Of a stretch of DNA of 34,859 nucleotides, positions 1-7,680 are shown in pieces. How positions within the stretch are numbered: position 1 is the first letter of the stretch; the number at the start of each line of letters is the position of its first letter. A model generated the notes under the pieces. That model saw only the letters and a list, made by a program, of their open reading frames with translations. It made no database searches and was not told the DNA's origin. The stretch is from Chloroflexota bacterium (GTDB lineage: Bacteria > Chloroflexota > Anaerolineae > Aggregatilineales > J027). The stretch lies in contig JAKEEQ010000376.1 in NCBI GenBank assembly GCA_022616515.1, forward strand, positions 1-34,859. Direction: 5' to 3'. The position numbers and the translations under genes are program-made.

Positions 1-1291
1 CCAGACGATTTTGAAGCGCACCCCGCCTGATGATTATGAGATTTCAGCCTCCGCTCTAGAACGCAATCGCGAGATTTTTGGGAAGCCGTTAACGCCGGAT
101 GCGGCGGTCAAGCGGATATTGCAGTCGGTTCGAGATGAAGGCGATAAGGCTGTCATTGAGTGGACAAAGCTTATTGATGGCGTTGAGTTGGACAGTCTTC
201 GGATTTCTCCGGCGGGGATTGAAGCATCGCTGAGTCGAGTCCCCGCCGAAATACTGAGCGCGTTAAAATTCGCTGCCGAGCGGGTATGGACATTTCACCA
301 GAAACAGCGCGACCGTCTGAGTGGCTGGCAGGAGGATGGGCTGGGGCAACTGCTGCGATCTATTCAACAGGTGGGGGTGTATGTGCCGGGCGGCACGGCT
401 CCCCTGCCATCATCGCTGCTGATGAGTGCTATTCCGGCGCAGGTAGCAGGTGTGGAGAAGCTTATCGTCTGTACCCCGCCCGAAATCCCTGATGTTATTC
501 TAGCCGCCGCTGCGATTTGTGGGATTGATGAGGTGTATCAGGTCGGGGGTGCGCAGGCCATTGGCGCGATGGCTTATGGCACAGAAACAATCCCCGCTGT
601 GGATAAGATTGTGGGACCGGGCAATTTGTATGTGACTCTCGCCAAAAAATATGTGTATGGGGCGGTGGGTATTGATGGCATTCTCGGCCCGACGGAGACG
701 ATGGTGATTGCTGATGACCATGCCAATCCCGCGTTTGTGGCAGCCGATTTGCTGGCACAGGCCGAGCATGACGTGCTGGCGTCGGCGATTCTGGTGACGA
801 CCAGCCGCACACTGGCTGAAAACGTCAGCGCCGAAATCACTCGCCAGATAGAAGATCGGTCACGGGCCGATATTATCGGTCAGTCACTGCCCAATCGCGG
901 CGGAGCGGTCATCGTCAGCGATATGGACGAGGCGTTTGAGGTGGCGAATGCTTATGGAGCCGAGCATTTGTGTCTGGCGCTGGAAAATCCGATGGCCTAC
1001 GTGGATAAGGTTAAGAACGCAGGCGGGATTTTTGTGGGGGAACAGTCGTTTGAGGTGCTGGGTGATTATGTGGCGGGACCAAGCCATGTAATGCCGACGG
1101 GTGGCACGGCTCGATTCGCCTCCCCACTCAATGTGCTGGATTTTTTGAAAGTGACAAGTCTGATTGCGCTCGATCAATCTACCGCCGCAGCCCTGAGTGA
1201 GAAAGCAGCCGTGCTGGCCCATTCTGAATCGCTGGATGCACATGCAGCCTCGGCGGAAATCCGGCTGGCAGCGGAGGCGAAAAATGGATAA
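1..1291 (+). CDS. hisD: Histidinol dehydrogenase, 5' end cut by window
   Basis: Catalyses the last two steps of histidine synthesis, the NAD-dependent oxidation of L-histidinol to histidine, in the cytoplasm. Family landmarks are visible in order: VGVYVPGGTAP, GGAQAIGAMA, VGPGNLYV, GPTETMVIAD, the zinc-binding AQAEHD (Gln and His), the catalytic AEHL pair, GDYVAGPSHVMPTGG and a C-terminal LDAHAASAEIR with the last His ligand. The frame stays open to the left edge with no stop. The track's TTG at base 11 is therefore probably internal, and about 10-20 N-terminal residues should lie upstream. The stop overlaps the hisC start by 8 bp (ATGGATAA). It is the first visible gene of the his operon; hisG may lie upstream. 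Function is very certain; the true start is not visible. Confidence 0.96.
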   Translation, partial: QTILKRTPPDDYEISASALERNREIFGKPLTPDAAVKRILQSVRDEGDKAVIEWTKLIDGVELDSLRISPAGIEASLSRVPAEILSALKFAAERVWTFHQKQRDRLSGWQEDGLGQLLRSIQQVGVYVPGGTAPLPSSLLMSAIPAQVAGVEKLIVCTPPEIPDVILAAAAICGIDEVYQVGGAQAIGAMAYGTETIPAVDKIVGPGNLYVTLAKKYVYGAVGIDGILGPTETMVIADDHANPAFVAADLLAQAEHDVLASAILVTTSRTLAENVSAEITRQIEDRSRADIIGQSLPNRGGAVIVSDMDEAFEVANAYGAEHLCLALENPMAYVDKVKNAGGIFVGEQSFEVLGDYVAGPSHVMPTGGTARFASPLNVLDFLKVTSLIALDQSTAAALSEKAAVLAHSESLDAHAASAEIRLAAEAKNG

Positions 1292-2396
1292 GCCAAAGCA
1301 ACGTGCAATACGAATGCGGCCTGATCTGGTCGCGATGAAGGGCTATAAATCGCCCAGCGCCCCGCTCGAAGTGCTGGAGCAGGAATTAGGGCGTAGTGTT
1401 CACGAGATTATCAAACTCGACACCAACGAGAATCCGTTTGGCCCGCCGCCCAAAGCATTGGAGGCGATGCAAAGGCTTGATCAGGAGTTGAGTGTTTATC
1501 CAGATATTTCATCGCGGCTACTACGTGATGGGCTGGCGGAATATGTGGGCGTACCTGCTGAATATATTCTGGCAGGGGCGGGCTCGGATGACATTATCAC
1601 ACTGATTTCGCGCCTGTTCCTCAATCCCGGTGATGCCATCATCGACTGCCCGCCGACGTTTAGCGTATACAGCCTTAACGCCGATTGGATTGGGGCGAGA
1701 ACGATCAAAATAGAGCGGCGCGAAGATTTTTCCATTGATGCGGATACCATCGAAGAAACCGCCATTGCGAATGATGCCAAACTGCTCTTTCTGTGCACAC
1801 CCAATAATCCCGATGGAAGTTTAATTCCTGAAGCAGATATTGAACGCTTGCTGGAACTGCCGCTGGTGGTGGTCGTGGATGAGGCATATATTGAATTTAC
1901 GAACCGGGAAAGTTTTGCAAAGCGTGTACCTGTCACGCCCAACCTGATTGTCCTACGGACCTTCAGCAAATGGGCCGGACTGGCGGGAATGCGGGTTGGC
2001 TACGGTGTCATCCCACTGGACATTATTGAACATCTGTGGAAGATCAAGCAGCCGTTTAATGTCACTGCTGCCAGTGACGCCGTCGCACGGGCCTGTCTGG
2101 AAGAACAGGATTTGCTCAACGAACAGGCACAGATTTTGATTGGTGAGCGAGAAAAGCTCATCGAGGGAATGCGGGCCATTGACTATCTGGACCCGTATCC
2201 CAGCCACACCAATTTTGTGCTGGCAAAAGTAACGGACTACGATGTGCCAGATATTGTCGAGTTTATGCGCAGTCAGGGCATTCTCATCCGCCATTATGAT
2301 AAGCCCGGTCTCGGCGGTTATATTCGCATTTCCGTTTGCAAGCCTGAACATACGCCGCTGGTCTTAGGTGCCCTGCGGAGGTTTCCCCATGCGTGA
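1284..2396 (+). CDS. hisC: Histidinol-phosphate aminotransferase
   Basis: PLP-dependent class I/II aminotransferase converting imidazole-acetol phosphate plus glutamate to histidinol phosphate. Visible features are [11 protein letters not shown] near the N terminus, GAGSDD, the CTPNNPDG asparagine motif, VVDEAYIEF with the PLP-contacting Asp and Tyr, and the Schiff-base lysine in [16 protein letters not shown]. At 370 residues it has normal family length. The track starts this ORF at 1197, but that reads deep into hisD. The ATG at 1284 gives MDKPKQR and an 8-bp overlap with the hisD stop, the usual arrangement for translational coupling in this operon. Its own stop overlaps hisB by 8 bp. Confidence 0.96.
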   Translation: MDKPKQRAIRMRPDLVAMKGYKSPSAPLEVLEQELGRSVHEIIKLDTNENPFGPPPKALEAMQRLDQELSVYPDISSRLLRDGLAEYVGVPAEYILAGAGSDDIITLISRLFLNPGDAIIDCPPTFSVYSLNADWIGARTIKIERREDFSIDADTIEETAIANDAKLLFLCTPNNPDGSLIPEADIERLLELPLVVVVDEAYIEFTNRESFAKRVPVTPNLIVLRTFSKWAGLAGMRVGYGVIPLDIIEHLWKIKQPFNVTAASDAVARACLEEQDLLNEQAQILIGEREKLIEGMRAIDYLDPYPSHTNFVLAKVTDYDVPDIVEFMRSQGILIRHYDKPGLGGYIRISVCKPEHTPLVLGALRRFPHA

Positions 2397-2979
2397 AGCA
2401 ACGATTACCCGCAACACCAATGAGACGCAGATTGAACTGACCCTGAATCTGGATGGAACGGGCAAAGCAGACGTCAGTACAGGCGTGGGGTTTTTTGACC
2501 ATATGCTGCATCATGTGGCGGTGCATGGCCTGATGGACCTGACAGTTAAAGCAACTGGTGACCACTATATCGATGCGCACCATACGATTGAAGATGTCTC
2601 GATTGTATTTGGGCAGGCCATCAATGAGGCACTAGGTGACCGCAAAGGCATCGTGCGGATGGGATCAGCACTGGTGCCGATGGATGAGGCACTGGCACAG
2701 GTCGTGATCGATTTGAGTGGACGGCCCTATGCGGTGTTTCAGGGAGAATTCAACACGCCTATGATCGGACAAATGCCCACATCATTGGTGGCCCATTCAC
2801 TGGAATCGATTGCATTCGCGGCAAGAATCAACCTGCATACCCTAATTCTGTACGGTAATGATGATCATCATAAAGCCGAAGCGGTATACAAAGCATTGGG
2901 ACGCGCCTTACGCGCAGCAGTTGAGATTGACCCCCGGCGGCAGGGGGTCCCGAGTACGAAAGGAACGCTCAATAAATGA
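2389..2979 (+). CDS. hisB: Imidazoleglycerol-phosphate dehydratase
   Basis: Mn-dependent dehydratase making imidazole-acetol phosphate, the substrate of HisC. The two metal-binding His clusters are present: [12 protein letters not shown] and DAHHTIEDV in the first half, DDHHKAEA in the second half. At 196 residues it is the monofunctional form, without the N-terminal histidinol-phosphatase domain of the enterobacterial fusion. The track start at 2368 is replaced by the ATG at 2389 because GGAGG lies at 2377-2381, 7 bases upstream. The result overlaps the hisC stop as ATGCGTGA. A separate histidinol-phosphatase must be encoded elsewhere. Confidence 0.96.
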   Translation: MREATITRNTNETQIELTLNLDGTGKADVSTGVGFFDHMLHHVAVHGLMDLTVKATGDHYIDAHHTIEDVSIVFGQAINEALGDRKGIVRMGSALVPMDEALAQVVIDLSGRPYAVFQGEFNTPMIGQMPTSLVAHSLESIAFAARINLHTLILYGNDDHHKAEAVYKALGRALRAAVEIDPRRQGVPSTKGTLNK

Positions 2980-3581
2980 TTGCAGTTGTTGATTATGGTG
3001 CAGGAAATTTGCGAAGCGTCTACAACACGCTGACCTATCTCGGCGCAGATGTGGTGACGGTAAAAAGCCCCGATGGGTTAAAGGATGCCGAAAAAATTGT
3101 ACTGCCGGGGGTTGGCGCATTTGGAGCGGGGATCAATGCATTTAGAGAATCGGGTTTCGAGAAGCCGGTTCTGGACGCTGTGGAAGCCGGAACGCCCTTG
3201 TTGGGGATTTGCCTCGGTATGCAGTATTTGTTTGATGTCAGCTACGAGATGGGCGAACATAAGGGTCTGGAATTGCTGCCCGGTCAGGTCGTGAAATTCC
3301 CGGAGGGTGGGCCGCTTGTGCCACACATCGGCTGGAATCAATTACAAATTGAACAGCCCGACAATCCGCTGCTGGTGGGTGTTCCAGATGGTTCCTATGC
3401 ATATTTCGTGCATTCCTATTATGTGGAAGCCCTGAACCTCAGTGATGTGATAGCGACCACGAATTACGGACTGGATTATGCCAGTGTAGTGGCGCGTGAA
3501 AATGTTTTCGGGATTCAGTGTCACCCGGAAAAAAGCCAGCACGTCGGGCAGATTATTTTGAAAAATTTTGTGGAGATGTAA
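2976..3581 (+). CDS. hisH: Imidazole glycerol phosphate synthase, glutamine amidotransferase subunit
   Basis: Class I glutaminase subunit that supplies ammonia to HisF for closing the imidazole ring. The nucleophile Cys sits in [10 protein letters not shown] and the His-Glu of the triad in GIQCHPEKS near the C terminus. The N terminus [14 protein letters not shown] is characteristic. Length is 201 residues, normal for the family. It overlaps the hisB stop by ATGA, so the two are probably translationally coupled. The partner hisF is not found in this window, so the HisH-HisF complex must be completed from another locus. Confidence 0.96.
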   Translation: MIAVVDYGAGNLRSVYNTLTYLGADVVTVKSPDGLKDAEKIVLPGVGAFGAGINAFRESGFEKPVLDAVEAGTPLLGICLGMQYLFDVSYEMGEHKGLELLPGQVVKFPEGGPLVPHIGWNQLQIEQPDNPLLVGVPDGSYAYFVHSYYVEALNLSDVIATTNYGLDYASVVARENVFGIQCHPEKSQHVGQIILKNFVEM

Positions 3582-3582
3582 C

Positions 3583-4299
3583 GTGATTGTTTATCCTGCC
3601 ATTGATATTCGGGGCGGCAAAGTTGTTCGGCTGACGCACGGTGATCCTGACCAGCAAACGGTATACAGTGATGATCCGGTGGAGACGGCTGTTAAGTGGA
3701 AAAATGCCGGGGCAAAATGGCTGCATGTGGTTGATCTGGATGGGACGCTGGGTGGTGCCTCGCCTATCCTGGATATTGTGCGCCAGTTATCCAGTATCGG
3801 TACGGCGATTCAATTCGCGGGCGGCCTGCGTTCGCTGGATTTGGCGGAACAGGCATTGAAAGCAGGTGCTACGCGGATTGTACTTGGGACTCTGGTTGTC
3901 AAACAGCCGGAACTGGCCCGCATGGCGGTAGAGCGCTTCGGGGCAGAGACGGTGGTCGTGGCGCTGGATGCACGGGGTAATCAGGTGACGACACATGGCT
4001 GGCAAGAAGTCAGCCAGTGGACGCCGGTTGACCTCGGTAAAAAATTCTACGCTGACGGGGTGCGCCATGCACTCTATACCGATGTTAGCCGTGACGGGGA
4101 TTTGTCCGGCGTGAATGTGGCATCGACAGCGAATCTGGCAATTGAAACCGAATTGGAAGTGATTGCATCGGGCGGGGTAGCTACATTACAAGACATAACG
4201 AAACTCAAAGCAACAGGGCGAGTCTCTGGCGTTGTCATCGGACGTGCGCTTTACAGCGGCGCGTTCCAGCTGGGAGAGGCGTTGAAGCTGGCTCGTTAA
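3583..4299 (+). CDS. hisA: ProFAR isomerase (phosphoribosylformimino-AICAR-phosphate isomerase)
   Basis: TIM-barrel isomerase acting just before imidazole ring closure. Phosphate-binding and catalytic segments are visible: VYPAIDIRGGKVVRL with the first catalytic Asp, VVDLDGTLGG, IQFAGGLRS, YTDVSRDGDLSGVN with the second catalytic Asp, and VIASGGV. The track begins at an upstream TTG giving MWRCN, which is out of character. The GTG at 3583 gives the family start (V)IVYPAIDIRGG, lies one base after the hisH stop, and has GGAG at 3572-3575 seven bases upstream. Length is 238 residues, as usual. It could be the close relative hisF, but IDIRGGKVVRL and position after hisH favour hisA. Confidence 0.95.
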   Translation: MIVYPAIDIRGGKVVRLTHGDPDQQTVYSDDPVETAVKWKNAGAKWLHVVDLDGTLGGASPILDIVRQLSSIGTAIQFAGGLRSLDLAEQALKAGATRIVLGTLVVKQPELARMAVERFGAETVVVALDARGNQVTTHGWQEVSQWTPVDLGKKFYADGVRHALYTDVSRDGDLSGVNVASTANLAIETELEVIASGGVATLQDITKLKATGRVSGVVIGRALYSGAFQLGEALKLAR

Positions 4300-4344
4300 T
4301 TGTTGGACGATTATCATACGGGCACTGTTCAAGAAAACGCATCT

Positions 4345-4352
4345 GGTATAAT
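4345..4352 (+). promoter_or_regulatory. Extended -10 promoter, probably leaderless, for the CAP gene
   Basis: A perfect TATAAT at 4347-4352 is preceded in the his-to-CAP gap by TGG, giving the extended -10 form TGnTATAAT. No convincing -35 box is seen. The ATG follows only eight bases after the hexamer, so transcription would begin at or within a base or two of the start codon. There is no Shine-Dalgarno sequence. It also separates the CAP gene from the his operon. Confidence 0.6.
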
Positions 4353-4360
4353 GGGTCACC

Positions 4361-5281
4361 ATGATAAACCGACTCTCTCTTATTCTGATAATCATTGTGC
4401 TCCTGCTGCCATCACCGGCACACGCACAGGGCGATGACAAACAGTGGCTGATGGCGCAAATCAACAGCTTTCGCGGGCAGCTAGGTCTGCATGCCTACGT
4501 ATGGAATGACCAGTTAGCCGCCGCCGCCCAACAGCAGAGCGAATACATGGCTTCGACAGGTCATGTCAGCCACACCCAATCGAATGGCTCGACACCGGCA
4601 TCGCGGGCAGCGGCTAATGGATACGCAGGCCGTTTTGTGAGCGAGAATATCTATGGCGGTGGGATTGCGGTGGCGGCGGATGCCTGGAATTTCTGGATTA
4701 ATTCGCCCGCGCATTATCATGGGATTGCCCATACCCGCAATAACGAGATTGGTGTAGGCGTTGCAACCGGTGATGGTGGCACCTATTTCACGCTGGTTTT
4801 TGGCTACCAGAGCAATTTAAGCGCCCCACCTGCGGCGGCCCCGCCGACTAATCCAGAGCCAAACAATGAAGCGCCTACTACCGGGCAATCTGCGCCGCAG
4901 GTGCGCGTTGTACCGCCGACCAATACATTTACACCATCGGCTACAGTTCCGACTCTCACCCCGACGATTACATGGACACCGACAGCTACGTGGACGCCAT
5001 CGCCGACGGTCACTATACCGCCCGCCACGTCTACCCCGATATACCTTTCTACGTCGGCAATTATTGCAGCAATGGCATCCAGCACGCATGACGCATCCAC
5101 TGTCACGCCACAACCTCCTGTCAGCAGTAATCAAGTCCAAAACCGGGCGCAAGCGGATAAGGCCGCAGGAGATCTACCGCTGTGGTTATGGATCGTCGGA
5201 GCGATAGCCATCATTGCGGTAGGATTGAGCTTTATTGTCTATGGAATGACCAGGTTAAATGGAGCTGTAAATGCCAGATAG
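4361..5281 (+). CDS. Surface-anchored CAP/SCP (YkwD-like) domain protein
   Basis: A signal peptide (residues 1-22, cleavage near AHA-QG) is followed by a CAP domain at about 27-150, recognisable from ALLY-like WNDQLAAAAQQQSEYM, TGHVSHTQSNGSTPASRAAANGY, SENIYGG and WINSPAHYHGI. A Thr/Pro-rich linker (TLTPTITWTPTATWTP) spans about 185-235. A single membrane segment WLWIVGAIAIIAVGL near residue 280 comes before a short basic tail. The CAP domain should thus be held outside the cell by a C-terminal anchor. CAP proteins are widespread secreted proteins whose bacterial biochemical role is mostly unknown. There is no Shine-Dalgarno, in keeping with a leaderless message. The stop overlaps the next gene by 11 bp. 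Confidence 0.88.
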   Translation: MINRLSLILIIIVLLLPSPAHAQGDDKQWLMAQINSFRGQLGLHAYVWNDQLAAAAQQQSEYMASTGHVSHTQSNGSTPASRAAANGYAGRFVSENIYGGGIAVAADAWNFWINSPAHYHGIAHTRNNEIGVGVATGDGGTYFTLVFGYQSNLSAPPAAAPPTNPEPNNEAPTTGQSAPQVRVVPPTNTFTPSATVPTLTPTITWTPTATWTPSPTVTIPPATSTPIYLSTSAIIAAMASSTHDASTVTPQPPVSSNQVQNRAQADKAAGDLPLWLWIVGAIAIIAVGLSFIVYGMTRLNGAVNAR

Positions 5282-6299
5282 TGATACCGTACATGTGGTT
5301 TTAACGGTGAAGTTTTCAAAAGACATTCAGAACTGGCTTGAAGAGATTTCGCCGCGCATAAAACTGCATGTTCACCCGGCCCGGCAGGGTAATGATGTGC
5401 CCAACCGGGTGTGGAAAAATGCGGAAGTGTTATACACGACGAATGTCTTACCGTAGCCGGGAACCTAGACCAGACTTAAGTTGGTTCAGAGCCACTTTGC
5501 CGGGGTTGACTCGCTCTTAACCCATGCATTTTTAAAAGAGCACCCCGACCTTGTCCTGACCAGCACCAGCGGTATTCACGCCACCAACATGGGTGAGTAT
5601 GTTCTGGGCACGATGCTGGCGCTCGGTCATCATCTCCCCGAAATGCTGGAAGACCAGCGCAGTCAGATTTGGTCCGAGGAGCGTTTCGAACGCTTTATGC
5701 CGGTCGAACTGCGGAGATCAACGGTCGGCATTTTGGGCTATGGCAGTATTGGGCGTGAAGTGGCTCGACTATGCAAGGCTTTCGGGGCGACGGTGCTGGC
5801 AACCAAAAAAGACCTAAAATCACTGGAAGACGAGGGTTACCATGTTGAAGGTACAGGTGATCCAGAAGGCGAACTGTTTGACCGACTTTATCCGCCTGAA
5901 GCAACGGCGTACATGGTGAAAGACTGTGATTTTGTCGTCATTACACTCCCGCTGACGTCTTCTACCAGGGGCGGCTTCAATGAGGACATAATCGCGGCAA
6001 TGAAACCCGGATCGTTTCTCATCAATGTGGGGCGCGGTGGGATTGTCGATGAAGAAGCCCTGCTTGAAGCCCTTGAGAGTGGAAAAATTGCCGGGGCGGC
6101 AATGGATGTGTTTGCCACCGAACCACTGCCAGCCAATCATCCACTGTGGAAGGCCCCCAACTTCATTCTGACGCCCCACATTTCAGGAAATACGCCTGAT
6201 TACAACGAGAAAGCGGCGGCTGTCTTTGAAGATAATTTGCGGCGCTATCTGGAGGGCCGACCTCTGAAAAATGTGGTTAGCCGGGAAATGGAATACTAA
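5271..6299 (+). pseudogene. D-2-hydroxyacid dehydrogenase, frame broken by two opposite 1-base shifts
   Basis: NAD(P)-dependent D-isomer 2-hydroxyacid dehydrogenase family. The ORF track gives two ORFs in the same frame (5271-5456 and 5481-6299) separated by TAG stops at 5454 and 5466. Reading the +1 frame from 5455 to 5484 restores LPSREPRPDLSW, joining directly to VQSHFAGVDSLL, exactly the family pattern. An extra base near 5454 and a missing G near 5483 (TTGG for TTGGG) therefore explain both stops. The rest is intact: GILGYGSIGREVA for the dinucleotide fold, catalytic Arg in NVGRGGIVDEEAL, Glu in ATEPLP and His in TPHISG. GGAG at 5261 precedes the ATG at 5271. It may be a true pseudogene or a sequence error; the substrate cannot be told. 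Confidence 0.85.
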
Positions 6300-6366
6300 C
6301 TCATGCAACTCTCTAACATGTTTTACGTATAGTGTATAGAAACTGGCAAAAATGGAGGGATACCCC

Positions 6367-6672
6367 ATGACTGAAGATATGCACACGGAAGATCAGGAAG
6401 CCAAGCAACCTTTTGAAAAATTCGTTGATAAGCAGCGTCAGGCTGCCGAAGAATTTACGAAGGCGCTGGAAGAATTGTTTCCACCCGGATTCCGTGAACA
6501 TACTAAGAAGGCTGGACAAGTGTTTGTCGAGTCTTTCCGCGACCTGTTCGAGGCTGCTCGTGAAGACTTCGAAGACCTCGTTAATCGCGCCAAGGAGCGT
6601 GGTGAAGATGTTGCCGAAGATGTCTCCGACAGCAGTACGGGTGATACCAAGGTCAAGGTAGACGTCGAGTAG
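6367..6672 (+). CDS. Small acidic, highly helical protein of unknown function
   Basis: Not recognised as a named family. The 101-residue protein is rich in Glu, Asp, Lys and Ala, with no Cys, no signal peptide and no membrane segment. Residues about 10-85 (KPFEKF-like start through NRAKERGEDVAEDV) look like continuous amphipathic helices with aromatic positions, in the style of phasin-like or coiled-coil proteins, ending in an acidic KVKVDVE tail. The ATG at 6352 in the track is rejected because GGAGGG at 6354-6359 would lie inside it and is 7 bases from the ATG at 6367. It has TATAGT/TATAGA boxes upstream (weak -35) and a good terminator, so it is probably monocistronic. Confidence 0.8.
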   Translation: MTEDMHTEDQEAKQPFEKFVDKQRQAAEEFTKALEELFPPGFREHTKKAGQVFVESFRDLFEAAREDFEDLVNRAKERGEDVAEDVSDSSTGDTKVKVDVE

Positions 6673-6681
6673 TGCCAGCAC

Positions 6682-6712
6682 AGCCTCACCCACACCGGGT
6701 GGGGCTATTTTT
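6682..6712 (+). terminator. Rho-independent terminator after the small helical protein
   Basis: Ten-base-pair stem AGCCTCACCC/GGGTGGGGCT (one G-U pair), loop ACACC, then ATTTTT. It is oriented for the + strand. The 3' arm touches the stop codon of the convergent methyltransferase gene. No T-run exists on the minus side, so it should work one way only. Confidence 0.85.
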
Positions 6713-7469
6713 CTGCCAGAACGAGCATGCGCGGTGCGCCGTCCATAAATGGACTGTGATCGTAATCCCCATAGGTTTCGACCACGCTAAACCCCGTTAA
6801 TTTCAACAGCAATTGCAGTTCGCTAAAGAATATGTAGCGCAGTGTCAGCGGAGCCAGTGTCCGCTTCAACCTACCATCTGAAGTGATCTCGTCATAAATC
6901 CACGTGATGTGAAGTTCCTGTGTTACACGGTCAAGATGGCTGACCGACTGCTGCATGACAATGTTCCCCGTCTCGAAGTCAATAAAGATACGGTCCAGCC
7001 GAACAGCGTCATCGTCCTGCGTGGCGAATGCCTCCCCGGTATTTGGCAAATCGAAGACAACCACACCATCATCATCCAGCAGGTCATGCAACTTCTTGAG
7101 GACAGCGATTTGCTGGTCCTGTTCGCGGAAGTGCATAAAAAGATGATAGGGCAGAAGAATCAGGTTGTAAGGCTGTGCTGCCTGATGATCAACAATATCT
7201 CCCACCACGAAGGTGGCGTTTCGCGCATCTTCACCCAGCGAGGCGAGTTTACGACGACCTCGTTCAACCATGTATTCCGACGTATCCACACCAACCGTCT
7301 GGTAACCTTCCTGGGCGAGATGCAGCATCACACGCCCGGTTCCACACCCAACATCCAGAATAGGTTCGCCATAAATCGCCGCCAACTCGCTGTAAAACGG
7401 CAAATCATCGGTTGTTTCATAATTTTCGGCATCATAATAACGGGCAATCGTATCGTAGAAATCACTCAC
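6705..7469 (-). CDS. Class I SAM-dependent methyltransferase
   Basis: Rossmann-fold methyltransferase of the methyltransferase-25/11 type, 254 residues. Motif I is ILDVGCGTGRVMLHLA near residue 40, followed by the acidic ribose-binding residue in TVGVDTS and motif IV-like YNLILLPYHLFMHF. The N terminus SDFYDTIARYYDAENY is typical of small-molecule methyltransferases of this group; the substrate cannot be inferred. It starts at a GTG with a weak AGGA/CAGG upstream. It is separated from the upstream TPR gene by a hairpin-rich repeat and ends convergently with the small helical gene. Confidence 0.88.
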   Translation of the reverse strand: MSDFYDTIARYYDAENYETTDDLPFYSELAAIYGEPILDVGCGTGRVMLHLAQEGYQTVGVDTSEYMVERGRRKLASLGEDARNATFVVGDIVDHQAAQPYNLILLPYHLFMHFREQDQQIAVLKKLHDLLDDDGVVVFDLPNTGEAFATQDDDAVRLDRIFIDFETGNIVMQQSVSHLDRVTQELHITWIYDEITSDGRLKRTLAPLTLRYIFFSELQLLLKLTGFSVVETYGDYDHSPFMDGAPRMLVLAEK

Positions 7470-7483
7470 GGCTGGACCTGTCC

Positions 7484-7640
7484 TTGTTGAAATAAAAAAC
7501 CTCTCCTAACATTCCCACCCCCGCCCTGCGGAGGAGGGTTCATAGACCGCCGTTTTTTATGACCTACCCATGCCAGCATGACAGGATAATGTTGCATCAG
7601 CAGGCGATAAAGTCCCTCTCCGCATGTGCGGGGAGGGATT
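7484..7640. repeat. Hairpin-rich intergenic repeat-like element
   Basis: The 211-bp gap between the TPR and methyltransferase genes holds no plausible gene. It carries a strong hairpin at 7613-7638, TCCCTCTCCGC/GCGGGGAGGGA with an ATGT loop and one G-U pair. A second G/C-run block (CCACCCCCGCCCTGCGGAGG) lies near 7515, with T/A runs at 7484-7490 and 7552-7558. CCCTCTCC/GGAGAGGG elements of this kind are common dispersed intergenic repeats in several phyla. It may also end transcription of the TPR gene. Confidence 0.55.
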
Positions 7641-7680
7641 TAGGGAGGGGTGAGATTTTGAAGAACGTCTGACTATCTAC

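Noticed and set aside
4930-5045. Simple tandem repeat or CRISPR-like array in Thr/Pro coding DNA
   Set aside because: The repetition follows the low-complexity TPT linker of the CAP protein; there are no regular spacers.
5454-5468. Recoding of TAG as an amino acid in the dehydrogenase
   Set aside because: TAG ends other genes here normally (the CAP gene, the small helical protein), and residues in frame 0 between the stops do not fit the family, whereas the +1 frame does.
6909-7490. 193-aa + strand ORF opposite the methyltransferase
   Set aside because: Shadow of a clear SAM methyltransferase on the minus strand; no domain, composition or ribosome site supports it.
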